Source: a virus. From it: a stretch of 35,282 nt of DNA. Under the pieces are notes generated by a model that saw nothing but the letters and a program-made list of their open reading frames with translations, was not told the DNA's origin and made no database searches. Below are positions 22,276 to 33,900 of the stretch, in pieces. Within the stretch, counting starts at the first letter, position 1; every line of letters starts with the position of its first letter. Where the stretch lies: positions 1-35,282 of IMG/VR virus record IMGVR_UViG_3300021519_000028, one strand, 5' to 3'. Both the position numbers and the translations under genes were made by a program.

Positions 22276-23691
22276 ATGGAAGCTGACATTAGAAAAACTG
22301 GACTAGATCAAAGTACGCAACCAAATAGTCGGAATTCGGGATCTACTATTAATCCGGGCCCATACGTAGCAATAGTCATGGGCCACGTTGAGGGAAGTCG
22401 ATCTGGACGACTTAAAGTATACATACCAGAATCTGGTAAACCGTTTCCTAGACTGTCTGAGGTTGGAGCAATCAAGGGCGATTTTATAGATGTAGCCTAC
22501 GCCAGTCCTTTTTTTGGAGTCACAGCCGGGGCAAATGACCCCAGCATACTACCACCCAATAATTCTATACTTGCTCCGCAAAGTTATGGAATGTGGTGTG
22601 TTCCCCCGGATATCGGAAATAGAGTATTAGTAACTTTCCCCAACGGTGATCGCGATGATGGTTATTGGTTTGCCTGCGTATATAATACCCCCGACCATCA
22701 CATGGTTCCGGGCAACGCTAGACATATAGGGGGTGCAGGTAAAATTCATACTGATCCATTATTAGCTACACAAAAACATTTTAATAAATCAAGTAACTTA
22801 CCCGCAGCAGAGTCACCTATCAATAATCTAAAAACCTTCGAATATGATGGATTACAAAATGTTCTTCGTTGGGTTCATCTGTCCGGAGCCATGACACTGG
22901 TGGCGCAAGGGCTTGACACGGATCTAATTCGCGGAGCCATTAGTTCAAGTAGTCTTAGAGAAAGTCCAAGTAATGTATATGGAATCAGTACCCCCGGAAG
23001 AAAATTAACTCAAGCCGACCAAGATCCACGCTCATCGGAGATAGTATATGTCAGAAAAGGCGGCCATTCTTTTGTCATGGATGATGGATCTGTTGACGGT
23101 ACCGACCAGTTGATACGATTACGCACAACTGGTGGACATCAAGTGTTAATGAACGACACTGAAAAAATATTATACATTGCCAGTAGTACTGGAAATCAAT
23201 GGTTGGAGTTTAGTGCTGCTGGATCAATTAATGTATACGGCGGCGGCGGTATTAATATGCGTAGCGAGGGCCCAATAAATTTACACAGTGATAGCGCAAT
23301 TAACATGAATGCCCCAAACATTGGATTGTCCGCAACACAGGGAGTAAAAATTGAAAGTTTATTAAATGTAAGTGTTAATGCTGGTGGGTTTGCATCGGTG
23401 AAAGCACTGGGTATGTTAACTTTATCAGCTGGTGGTATTGCAAAATTAACGGCCGCGGGGGCGGTGAGTATAGGTGCTTTGGGAGTAGTAAGTATTGATT
23501 CTAGTGCCAAGCTTCTATTAAATTGCGGCACGCCATCGTTGCCATTGCCATCGATACCAACAATCCCAAAATCACATGATAAAGCAACCTGGACCGGCAC
23601 TAATTGGAATCCAAAAGGTGGATCTACATTATCTATTTGTACTGTAGTTCCGGGGCACGAACCCTGGGTTAGACCGGTAGCAAAAAAATAA
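22276..23691 (+). CDS. 5: Baseplate central spike (gp5-like) lacking a lysozyme domain
   Basis: A 471-residue membrane-piercing spike. Residues about 30-150 form the gp5/VgrG-type OB-fold region (YVAIVMGHVEGSRSGRLKVY, then GMWCVPPDIGNRVLVTFPNGDRDDGYW). After a linker, RLRTTGGHQVLMNDTEKILY leads into a run of short repeats over about 300-420 (GSINVYGGGGINMRSEGPIN, LHSDSAINMNAP and similar), the triple-stranded beta-helix needle. T4 gp5 carries a lysozyme between these parts; none is visible here. The C terminus is Pro-rich and ends with VVPGHEPWVRP, a pattern common at the tips of such spikes. The next ORF starts on the stop codon (TAATG) and encodes a possible replacement muralytic enzyme. 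Confidence 0.92.
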   Translation: MEADIRKTGLDQSTQPNSRNSGSTINPGPYVAIVMGHVEGSRSGRLKVYIPESGKPFPRLSEVGAIKGDFIDVAYASPFFGVTAGANDPSILPPNNSILAPQSYGMWCVPPDIGNRVLVTFPNGDRDDGYWFACVYNTPDHHMVPGNARHIGGAGKIHTDPLLATQKHFNKSSNLPAAESPINNLKTFEYDGLQNVLRWVHLSGAMTLVAQGLDTDLIRGAISSSSLRESPSNVYGISTPGRKLTQADQDPRSSEIVYVRKGGHSFVMDDGSVDGTDQLIRLRTTGGHQVLMNDTEKILYIASSTGNQWLEFSAAGSINVYGGGGINMRSEGPINLHSDSAINMNAPNIGLSATQGVKIESLLNVSVNAGGFASVKALGMLTLSAGGIAKLTAAGAVSIGALGVVSIDSSAKLLLNCGTPSLPLPSIPTIPKSHDKATWTGTNWNPKGGSTLSICTVVPGHEPWVRPVAKK

Positions 23692-24359
23692 TGGATATTG
23701 GATTCCAACAGGCCAAATCATTTCCAATCACTACCTCAATTCCGCTTAATTGGCTCGGGCGGGTGGATGCGCCATTTATCCCACCTGCGTGGGCAACCAT
23801 TGGTAAATTAACGTCTATCCAAGTTAAAAATCTCTTGGCACAGATAGCCTACGATGCAAGTGAGTGGGATTATACAAAAATTGGTCCAAATAATGAATTA
23901 GGCAGGTATCAAATTGGTACACAAACATTAGAAGAGTATGGTCTCCTGGCCAAAGATTCAAATCAATTGTACGGGACTGATTGTGTAAATTATATACATT
24001 GTTGGAGACCAGTTATAATACGTAAAAATACAAATTCCTATGCGAATTATATATACTATATAACAAATCTTCAACAGTTTACAGTAAGTATATCAAGTCA
24101 AGAACATCTGGCATTTCAAATTCTTTATGATTTATATACAAATTTAATACAACTCAACGCAATAACAGACACAGATACCCCGGATATTGTTGCCGGGATG
24201 CTATATGTAGCATGGACCATTGGTGCCGGTACCATGCCCAATAAAGACGCTGCCAGTGGGTCGGGCGCGTACGCCTGGAGATATCATGGTATTGGAACCG
24301 GTGCTGCATCATCTAAATTTAATAGTGGTCGTTATACGATCACAATTTTAAGCCAATAA
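23691..24359 (+). CDS. Transglycosylase-like baseplate protein
   Basis: A 222-residue protein coupled to gp5 by a TAATG overlap. Residues 51-86 read QIAYDASEWDYTKIGPNNEL then GRYQIGTQTLEEYGLL, resembling the goose-lysozyme/SLT transglycosylase core: a catalytic-type Glu (Glu58) followed by a loop with N...GRYQI and a TLxxYG helix. The C-terminal part, DIVAGMLYVAWTIGAGTMPN then GSGAYAWRYHGIGTG, fits the aromatic-rich far side of that fold. As gp5 here has no lysozyme, this gene would supply the wall-cutting activity of the baseplate. Similarity is by motif, so a structural non-enzymatic role remains possible. There is no signal peptide, consistent with a virion-borne enzyme. Confidence 0.72.
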   Translation: MDIGFQQAKSFPITTSIPLNWLGRVDAPFIPPAWATIGKLTSIQVKNLLAQIAYDASEWDYTKIGPNNELGRYQIGTQTLEEYGLLAKDSNQLYGTDCVNYIHCWRPVIIRKNTNSYANYIYYITNLQQFTVSISSQEHLAFQILYDLYTNLIQLNAITDTDTPDIVAGMLYVAWTIGAGTMPNKDAASGSGAYAWRYHGIGTGAASSKFNSGRYTITILSQ

Positions 24360-24362
24360 ATA
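24355..24362 (+). promoter_or_regulatory. AATAAATA just before gp25
   Basis: CAATAAATACATTATG: the motif ends four bases before the gp25 ATG, so as a promoter it would give an essentially leaderless message; gp25 also has no visible Shine-Dalgarno. The same 14 bases, AATAAATACATTAT, recur at 24762-24775 before gp6. Promoter role here is doubtful. Confidence 0.3.
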
Positions 24363-24366
24363 CATT

Positions 24367-24741
24367 ATGCCTACATATCGCGGATTTAGCACATTAGTTA
24401 ATGCTAAAAAATATAGATTAACTGATTTTGAATTAGTCAAACAAGATCTGATTAATCATTTCAACATTCGTAAGGGTGAGAAACTCATGAAGCCCGACTT
24501 TGGCACTGTTATTTGGGATATGTTGTTTGAACCCTTGGACGAAAGTACACAAGAAATAATATCTCGTGATGTTACTCGCATAGTTGGGTACGATCCACGA
24601 TTAGTTGTTAATCGAGCCGAGGTGACGCAACAAGATACTGGGTTTTTGATACAAATAACATTGACATATATACCATATAATCAAACAGAAAGTTTATCAT
24701 TGGCGTTTGATCGTACCAATAATAAATTATTTGTTAATTAA
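24367..24741 (+). CDS. 25: Baseplate wedge protein (gp25-like)
   Basis: A 124-residue member of the gp25/lysozyme-like wedge family, the most conserved sheath-initiator protein of contractile injection systems. Signature parts are DFELVKQDLINHFNIRKGEK (20-39), MKPDFGTVIWDMLFEPLDE (about 41-59), with the conserved EPR-like region replaced by the FGT-IWDMLFEPLD block typical of phages, and IVGYDPRLVVNRAEV (about 72-86). It matches T4 gp25 (132) in length. It connects gp53/gp6 wedges to the sheath. It lies 7 bp after the transglycosylase-like gene and 49 bp before gp6. Confidence 0.96.
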   Translation: MPTYRGFSTLVNAKKYRLTDFELVKQDLINHFNIRKGEKLMKPDFGTVIWDMLFEPLDESTQEIISRDVTRIVGYDPRLVVNRAEVTQQDTGFLIQITLTYIPYNQTESLSLAFDRTNNKLFVN

Positions 24742-24761
24742 CTGCCCATATTATTTTGCCT

Positions 24762-24769
24762 AATAAATA
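24762..24769 (+). promoter_or_regulatory. Late-promoter-like AATAAATA before gp6
   Basis: TAATAAATACATTATATAGG, 21 bp before the gp6 ATG, with the predicted start at about 24775 and a weak TAGGT ribosome-binding site. Third rightward example of AATAAATAC in the window. Confidence 0.5.
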
Positions 24770-24790
24770 CATTATATAGGTAAAAATAAT

Positions 24791-27700
24791 ATGGCACAAA
24801 TAACTCGTCAGACAAATCTTTTAGTTCAGCAAGACTGGACAAAGATCTATCAAACTTTCACAAATGCAGACTTTACCAGCTATGATTTTGAAACGCTGCG
24901 AGCATCAATGATCAATTACATTAAAACATATTATCCTGAAACATTCAATGATTTCATTGAAAGTTCAGAATATCTGGCACTAATTGACATGATTGCATTC
25001 TTGGGGCAGAGTTTGGCCTTTAGGACCGATTTAAATGCACGGGAAAATTTTATCGATACGGCTCAACGTCGTGACAGTATTTTAAAATTAGCCCGTATGT
25101 TGAGCTACAATCCGCATCGCACTACTTCGGCCAGTGGGTTGTTAAAAATTGATAGCGTAAGAACCACAGAAAGTTTATTTGACAGCAATGGAACCAACTT
25201 ATCGAATGCTATCACACAATGGAATGATTTAACAAATGACAATTGGCTAGAACAATTTACAACTATCGTTAATGCATCATTAGTTACCAGTCAGACCATT
25301 GGCAAACCGGGAAATAGCCAAAAGATTAATAATATTCAGACTGATGAATACAGTATCTCGTTAGATCCTAACACCTTACCTGTTGCTGGATTTTCATCTA
25401 GATTACAGGACACCGCAGTAACCTTTGAAGCTGTTAGTGCAACCACCGTGGGGCAGAGTTATATATATGAGGATGATCCCACTAAATCGGGGCAATTTAA
25501 TATATTATATCGTAATGACAATAATGGCAATGGCAGCAACAATACTGGGTTTTTTGTTTATTTTAAACAAGGCACCCTAAATAATACGCGATTTGATATT
25601 ACAAATGTTATTCCAAATAATTACACTAGTATCACCACAAATAATATAACTAATTCTGATTTTTGGTTATATGCGTTGGATGTCAATAACATTCCACAGA
25701 CTAAATGGACCTCGGTACCAGCATTACCCGGTATAAATGTAATCTTTAATAACTCAATTGAAAAAAATCTATATCAAGTTAATACAAAAAATAATGATCA
25801 AGTTGATTTAGTGTTTGGCGATGGAAACTTTGCAAATATGCCGCGTGGCGCGTTTATGTTTTTTTATCGCACAGCCAATGGTACAACATACAGCATCACT
25901 CCAGATGACATGGCGTCGGTTAATATTGCATTTAGTTATGTCAGTAAAAATAATACACTTGAAACATTATCAGTCACAGCCAGCTTAAAGTATACGGTGA
26001 CCAATGCCAATGCAGCACCAAGTTTATCCAGTATTAAAAATTTAGCCCCACAACAATATTATACGCAAAATCGTATGATAACCGGAGAAGATTACAATAT
26101 TTTTCCTTATACTAATTTTGACAGCATTCAGAAACTCAAGGCTGTTAATCGTACCAGTAGCGGGGTTAGTCAATATCTAGATCAAATTGATCCAACCGGC
26201 AGCTATAGTAGTACAAATATTTTTGGCGATGATGGAATAATATCAAATGTGGCCAATGTGGCTCAAACTACATTTACTTTTGTAAATACCAATGACATTT
26301 ATACTGCAATTTATAATAAAATTATTCCAATTATAAATTCTACAGAAATGCAAAATTATTATTATGCGATATATCCTCGCTATAATAGCATTTATTCAAA
26401 TGTCATATTTAACCAAGTTGGTAATACTACTGTTAGTAGCACCGGATATTTAACATATGGTAATATAGCAAATATACAACAAATCGGAACCGGAATCAAT
26501 GGTAACTTAAAATATGTTGCAAGCGGTGCAAGTTTGAGATTTTCATCCCCCGCAGGTCAATATTTTGATTCTGATCATGTATTACAAACCGGTAACGCAA
26601 CAAATAACAACGATTCTATTACCTTCAGTGCAGCAGTTACAAATACTATCTCTAGTGGAAATTTTACAACACCAAATTTAATAACATTTGGCACATATGT
26701 ACCAACTGGTGCTATACTGAGTAATATAGGATTGATAGGACAGAACTGTATTATCCCTGTATATAAAAATGACCTAACTGCTTCGCTAGTAACAACGATA
26801 GTGGCACAAATACAGGCCCGGGTTAATTTTGGTCTAACATACGATCAAGTTAATCAAGTTTGGATTAATATATCACCCGGTGACATTGGTAGTAGTACCA
26901 ATTGGTTATTACGATTTAGACTGACCCAAGGAACATACTATGTTGATTATAAAATAATCAAGTACATATTTGGAAGTGCGTCCAGTACCGGTTTCTATTT
27001 TGATCCCATCACCCGCGTATATAATTCTTCTACCGGCGGTGTAATTACAGATTCCATTAAAATTTTAAAAATCAATACTAAACCAAATTCAGTTGATGCA
27101 TTGGGTGTTGATGTACCGTGGCAAATATACAATACCATTACCGAAGCAGATGGTTATATTGATACTGGAAATGTGCTGGTCAAAAGCAAATCAACACAGA
27201 TGGAAAATGTGCCCGATGATCCTGATCTATATTCTGTAGCAGCAGATGGGTTAGCCACGAGAACTGATTTATATTTTCAATACAAACACAATAGTCCAGC
27301 CCGAAGTCGCATCGACCCAACACCAATTAATATAATTGACTTATATATTTTAACATCAGCATATACATCATCATATTTAAATTGGTTACGTGATTTAACG
27401 GGAAAAGTAGTGGAACCAATTGCACTAACTGCAACCAGTCTTGAGACTGCATATGGAACGTTAGATAATTTTAAAGCAGTAAGTGATTCAATAGTCTACA
27501 ATTCTGCAAAATTTAAACCATTGTTTGGGGCAAAAGCCAATGAGTCGCTTCGTGCAAGATTTCAAGTTGTAAAAAATATGTCAACTGGTATGACCGACAA
27601 CGAAATAAAAACGCAGGTTATTTCTGCGATCAACACATATTTTGATCCAAGCAATTGGGATTTTGGAGATAAGTTTTATTTCAGCGAATTAGCTGCATAT

Positions 27701-27904
27701 CTACATTCAACATTGGCCCCAAATATTTCCAGTGTATTAATTACTCCGGCCAATAATACATTGGTATTTGGAAATTATTTTCAAATTAATTCTGAACCGT
27801 GGGAGATTATTACATCTGCGGCAACAATAAATGATATTGATATTGTATCGGCGGTTACTGCGGCACAATTAAATCTGGGTAATCCATTACAAGGGACGTT
27901 TTAA
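24791..27904 (+). CDS. 6: Baseplate wedge protein (gp6-like)
   Basis: The wedge protein that forms the continuous ring around the baseplate, clamped to gp25 and gp53. The N-terminal 120 residues are unmistakably gp6-like: FTSYDFETLRASMINYIKTY, YPETFNDFIESSEYLALIDM, IAFLGQSLAFRTDLNARENF and TAQRRDSILKLARMLSYNPH. The C-terminal 150 residues show the J-like wedge part, KVVEPIALTATSLETAYGTL region, NEIKTQVISAINTYFDPSNW and FGDKFYFSELAAYLH. The 1037-residue length is far above T4 gp6 (660); the middle 300-800 is an Asn/Thr/Ser-rich insertion of beta character. Its stop overlaps the ATG of the next gene (TAATG). Confidence 0.96.
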   Translation: MAQITRQTNLLVQQDWTKIYQTFTNADFTSYDFETLRASMINYIKTYYPETFNDFIESSEYLALIDMIAFLGQSLAFRTDLNARENFIDTAQRRDSILKLARMLSYNPHRTTSASGLLKIDSVRTTESLFDSNGTNLSNAITQWNDLTNDNWLEQFTTIVNASLVTSQTIGKPGNSQKINNIQTDEYSISLDPNTLPVAGFSSRLQDTAVTFEAVSATTVGQSYIYEDDPTKSGQFNILYRNDNNGNGSNNTGFFVYFKQGTLNNTRFDITNVIPNNYTSITTNNITNSDFWLYALDVNNIPQTKWTSVPALPGINVIFNNSIEKNLYQVNTKNNDQVDLVFGDGNFANMPRGAFMFFYRTANGTTYSITPDDMASVNIAFSYVSKNNTLETLSVTASLKYTVTNANAAPSLSSIKNLAPQQYYTQNRMITGEDYNIFPYTNFDSIQKLKAVNRTSSGVSQYLDQIDPTGSYSSTNIFGDDGIISNVANVAQTTFTFVNTNDIYTAIYNKIIPIINSTEMQNYYYAIYPRYNSIYSNVIFNQVGNTTVSSTGYLTYGNIANIQQIGTGINGNLKYVASGASLRFSSPAGQYFDSDHVLQTGNATNNNDSITFSAAVTNTISSGNFTTPNLITFGTYVPTGAILSNIGLIGQNCIIPVYKNDLTASLVTTIVAQIQARVNFGLTYDQVNQVWINISPGDIGSSTNWLLRFRLTQGTYYVDYKIIKYIFGSASSTGFYFDPITRVYNSSTGGVITDSIKILKINTKPNSVDALGVDVPWQIYNTITEADGYIDTGNVLVKSKSTQMENVPDDPDLYSVAADGLATRTDLYFQYKHNSPARSRIDPTPINIIDLYILTSAYTSSYLNWLRDLTGKVVEPIALTATSLETAYGTLDNFKAVSDSIVYNSAKFKPLFGAKANESLRARFQVVKNMSTGMTDNEIKTQVISAINTYFDPSNWDFGDKFYFSELAAYLHSTLAPNISSVLITPANNTLVFGNYFQINSEPWEIITSAATINDIDIVSAVTAAQLNLGNPLQGTF

Positions 27905-30900
27905 TGTCGTTAATTAACACTATTAATTTTTTACCAGAGGTTTTTAGAACTTCAACTAACCAACGCTTTCTTGGAGCAACGCTTGATCAGTTATATCAAC
28001 CAGATCAGAATTTTCCAATTAATGGATATATTGGGCGAACATTCAGCCCCACATATAAAGCAGATGATAACTATTTGCCAGAATCGTCTAACGAACGTAA
28101 AAATTATCAATTAGAAGCCAGTGTGGTTGTAACAGATGATAAAAAGAATATAGTTTTTAATACTGGGTATATTGATTTATTGCACGGTATTAGAAATTAC
28201 GGCGGTCTAACAAATAATCAACAACGTTTATTTTCTTCAAAAAGTTATAGTTATGATGGTCATTTTGATTATGATAAGTTTATAAATTACTATGATTATT
28301 ACTGGTTACCCGATGGTCCAGATTCGGTTGAAATATCTGCAAATAATGTACCCTATAGAAATACATATAAGGTAACAAGAAATACATCAGTTGGTGGTTA
28401 TGTATTTACTGGAACCGGTACACACCCTAATGTACAGTTAACCCTGGCACGCGGTGGTGTATATACTTTTGATATAGATCAACCGGGACATAAATTTTGG
28501 ATTCAAAGTTTACCCGGCACATCTGGATTGAACCCCAATGTTCCTACATTAAGTACACGGCAAATGTTTGGCGTTACCAATAACGGAATAGATAGCGGCC
28601 AGATAACTTTTAAAGTTCCGCTATCATCAGCACAAGATTTTTACACAGCGATGCCAATTACGGCAACGGTTAATGCTGCTGTTTCTATGCACTATACAGA
28701 TATACAAAATCAGTTATTAAGTACATTCCTTACAAATTTTCCAACTGGTTTAGATGGTATCAGTAATCCTTCACTCTTACAAAATACAGCTTTTATTTTT
28801 ATAAACAACGATAAAGATGCGGTATATTGGACAACACCCAATGTTCCATCAAGTTTTGTTGGTGATGATACTTCCAGTGTACGTCCCGGTGACATCATAC
28901 CAAGTGCAACTATTGAACAAGGTTACCTTACAAATCGTGCCAGTGTTTGGCAAGTTAATTTAGTACCAACAAATACAAGTGATTATGTTATACAAATAAG
29001 CAGCAAAACAGCAATAAGTAGTTTGGAAAAAGTATTCATTGGGTCCGGTCAAGTAAACGCATCAAAACAATTTTGGTTAGATAAGAATTTACAATATCAG
29101 CCGGTACCAATTGTGACAGCAATTAGTGATTATATATACTATCAAGATGAAAGTGATCCAACATTTGTTGGTCAAATTAAATTAGTTGATAACCTCACAT
29201 CAACTATATCGGTTACAGAAGATATTATTGGCAAGGCAGCATATACCAGCCCTAATGGTGTAATTTTTACCAACGGTTTAAAAATCAAATTTGACACAAC
29301 TGTCATACCCTTGGATTATGTCGGATCAAATGGTTATTATGTTGAGGGTGTTGGTAGTAGTATTCAACTGGTTCGTGTGGATGACCTAATAGTTCCTGAA
29401 TCGTTTGGGGAAAATATAGATACCGTGGTAGATTATATCACTATTAATCGTGCAAGTCAGGACCAAAACCCATGGACACGGTATAATCGTTGGTTTCATA
29501 AAGATGCAATTTTAGCCACGGCAGTATATAATAATACATCGGCAAATTATGGCCCAAATTTGCCGGCACGCAGACCAATAGTTGAATTTGAGCCAAATTT
29601 AAAATTATTTCAAACTGGTTATATAGCCAAAGATATTGTTAGTTATATAACATTCACAGCATCGGATGCATTCAATGATGTTGAAGGCGAAGCCACAGCC
29701 CAAGTTGATGGATATACTTTAGTAGCTGGTGATACAATTATTTTTGCAAATGATTACGATACCAATGTAAGATTCAATATATATGAAGTTGTACCGGTGC
29801 AGATTACCGGCTTAGGAACATATCTAACATTAGTAAAAACAGCCAATAATCCAGTACTCGCCAACGAAATGGTGTTGGTTAATAAAGGATCACAAAGTGG
29901 TCGTTCGTTTGTATACAGCGGAACATCATGGTCTCAATGTCAGGATAAAACTGATGTAAATCAAGAACCATTATTTGATCTAGTGGATGCCGATGGATAT
30001 AGTTTTAGTGATACCACAGTATATCCTGACAGTACATTTGCTGGTACACAGTTCTTTGGATATGCACATGGTAGCGGAAATAACGATAATTTACTTGGCT
30101 TTCCGTTGTCATATAGAACTTTTAATAATATCGGTGATATTATTTTTAAAAATCATTATGATTTAGATTCCTTTACTTACATCTCTAATAGAGAAACAAT
30201 TACAGTTGAATGTCAGACTGGTTATCTCTTAAAAATTACCGACGGCACATCTAAATTAAATAATTGGGTTGAAAATATTGAAAATACCAATCAACCGCAA
30301 GTATTTACCCATTTCTTTGATGGTAAAGTGATAGCAATAGATGGAGTAGAAAAGGCATTTGTACAAGTTGATGTCTTACCAACTTCAGAAAAAACAATCC
30401 CCCATGTAAAAGTATACATTAACAATAAATTGTTACTGTCACGCGATACATATGAATTAGTAAAATATGGGATATATGATATTATAATCTTTTCATCAAT
30501 GTTAATTGTTGGTGATAAAATTGATATTGAAATTCAGAGTGATCAAGTCAGTGAATCTGGATATTATAAAATCCCATCTAATTTAGATTTAAATCCCCTA
30601 AATGAGAATTTATCATCAATCACATTGGGACAAATTAGAACTCATTATAATGCATTAATTGAAAATACAGCAATTAGTTCAACTGGCAGTATTCCTGTGC
30701 AGGATAGTTATTTAAAACGTCAGTCGGGTACGTTATTGCAACATAATGCCTCATTGATATACGCAATGGCATTTTTAAATGATCCTGATATTAATTTTGT
30801 TAGTGGATTAGATTTAGCAAGAAAAGAATATACAAAGTTTAAGAATAAATTTCTTAGTCTATGTTCAACAATTGCAGGACTCGATTATACTGACTCAGCT

Positions 30901-33900
30901 GGTAGTGTTGATAAAATATTATCAAACATCAATGCCATTAAAAATAGTAGTTTCCCGTGGTATTATAGTGATATGGTTCCGCAAGGCGACAATTACATCG
31001 AGACGAAATATTCGGTATTAAATTTACGTCAAACTATCTACGAAATAAATTCAATTTTTGATACTGCACAATTAAGTAATCGCGCAGTATTAATATATGT
31101 CAATGGTGTGCAACAGACGTTGGGGGTAAATTACACCTTTAGTACCAATACCCCAACTGTTATTTTTACATCTGGATATTCTGTTGGTACGAAAATTGTA
31201 ATACGAGATTATGCAAATACTGATGGTAATTATATTCCCGAAACACCAACAAAGTTGGGGCTATATCCAAAGTTTAATCCTATAATTTATTTAGATACCA
31301 CTTATCAAACACCAATTAATGTAATACGTGGACATGATGGTTCAATCACCCCAGAATTTGGAGATTTTAGAGATCAATTCTTACTTGAATTAGAAACTAG
31401 AATTTTTAATAACATCAAATCAGATTATACTAAAAATCAAATTAGCAAACATGATATCATACCTGGTCGATTTAGATCAACATCATATTCCTTAGCCGAA
31501 TACAATAGAATTTTAAGTAGAAATTTTCTTGTTTGGGTTGGAAATAATCAAGTTGATTATCAGACTAATAAATCATATGATGTTAATAACTCATGGACAT
31601 GGAATTATCGTGGCACAAGTGATATTATAGATGGATCAGCTCTTCAGGGCAGTTGGAGAGCTGTATATAATTATTGGTTCGACACTGATAGTCCGCATTT
31701 AAGACCGTGGGAAATGCTTGGATATGAATTAAAGCCAAGTTGGTGGGAAACAAGATATGGCCCATCACCATATACTAAGGGTAATACATTACTATGGTCT
31801 GACCTGGAGAATGGATATGTATGGAACGATAATGATCCATACTATGATCCACGGTTTGCTAGACCCAATCTGACTGAATTTATTCCGGTTGACACCGGCG
31901 GCAACCTGATATCCCCGGCAAGTATACCACTAATTACCCAACAAAATACAGCAGGTACTTCTAGTAAATTTACAGTTGGGCAGTATGGACCTGCAGAAAC
32001 TGCGTGGCGTAATAGCAGTGATTATCCATATGCATTGCAAATGATTCTTGCTTTGACTGCACCTGCAACATATTTTAGTACACAATTAGATACAAATAAA
32101 TTCTCTATTAGCGCACTTACCGGACAATTTACCACAAGTGATAATCAAAAAATTAATCCTAACTTGTTACAGGTAAATGGAAATTTACAATCTGGAACCA
32201 TCCAACGCACAAGTGGTTACATCAATTGGATTGGTGACTTTATTAAAAATTTAGGAATTGACCCAGCTGAGAAATTAATGGGATATTTTTCTAGATTTGC
32301 AATACAGCTGAGTTATAAGGTTGGTGGGTTCACCGATAATAAGTTAATAACAATAAGTGCGGAACAAACAAGTCCCGGATCAACTAGTCCCAGTATAATT
32401 ATACCAGACACAAATTTTAATATCTACTTAAATAAATCAGTACCAACTCGATCAGTTGCATATAGTGCGGTCATAGTTGAAAAAACAATAAATGGATATT
32501 CGGTGTCTGGATATGATCCAACATTTCCATTTTTTACAGTTAACCCAAGTATTCTAAATAATAAAAACGAAGTACTAACAGTTAATAACTTATCTGCAAA
32601 AATTTATCAAGAAGCTGTTAGTACACTATTTACTGTGCCGTATGGAACAGAATATACATCAACCCAACAAGTAGTTGATTTTCTTATCAGTTACGAGAGA
32701 TATCTTAAACTATTGGGTTTTGTATTCACTGAATTTAATAATGACTTGCAAGAAGAACAAAATTGGAGATTAAGTGCCAAAGAATTACTATATTGGGCAC
32801 AGCAAGGGTGGGCCAACGGTACCATCGTAGTTCTTAATCCAATTGCAACTAAATTAAGTTTGGTATCGGTTGGAATGATTGTTGATGAGATTACAAATTT
32901 ACCAGCTGGAAATAAAATATTAGATCAAAATTTTATACCAATTAAAAGTAATAATTTTAATATTACTCGAGTTGATAGTCCAGCCCAAGGCAATACCTTT
33001 CTACTTAATACTCTTGACGATTCAACCATTTGCTATGCAAAATTAAACTTAATTCAATATGAACACGTATTAATATTTGATAATACCACAGACTTTAGCG
33101 ACATTATTTACATTCCGTCTCAGGGAACAAGACAATTCCGCTTAAAATTACGTGGCTATAAATCTGGTGCGTGGACCGGCGCATTGAGTGCACCGGGTTA
33201 TGTATATAATAATCCAATTTTAGATGCATGGGATCCAAGCAAGGATTATCGTATTGGCGATTTGGTTGTGTATAATACAAATTATTATACAGCGATACAA
33301 AATATTCCGGCCACTGTAACTTTTAATTCTATAGCCTGGTCACGAATACCAAAGTCTGAAATACAAACAGGACTACTACAGAATTTCAGTCTCAATGCCC
33401 AACAATTTGATAATATTTACGATATTGATCGACCCCCGGAAAATGAAATTTTTCAAGAATTTAGTGCAGGTCTGATAGGATTCCGCCAACGACAATATCT
33501 GACAGATTTAGGAATTGGTATTCCAACTCAGACGAAATTTTATCAAGGATATATTAAAGAGAAAGGATCAATAAATTCTATCACAGCCCTTACCTCTGCT
33601 AATTTCAACAATGTAAATGGTAATATTGCCATTTACGAAGAGTGGGCCTTAAAGGTTGGGACATATGGTGGTATACACAGTAATTTATTTTCAGAATATG
33701 TATTAGATCAATCGGTATTTAAAAATAATTCAGTTGTAGCATTAGCGATAGCAGATACATATAGCACCGGAAATATAATTGCTAATTTAACATTGGCAAA
33801 TGTATATAATGCCAGTAATTTATATAGCACCAGCAATTCATTATACAATAATCGTGATATTGATTATTATATGGCTGACTTACCATCTACGGGCTATGCT

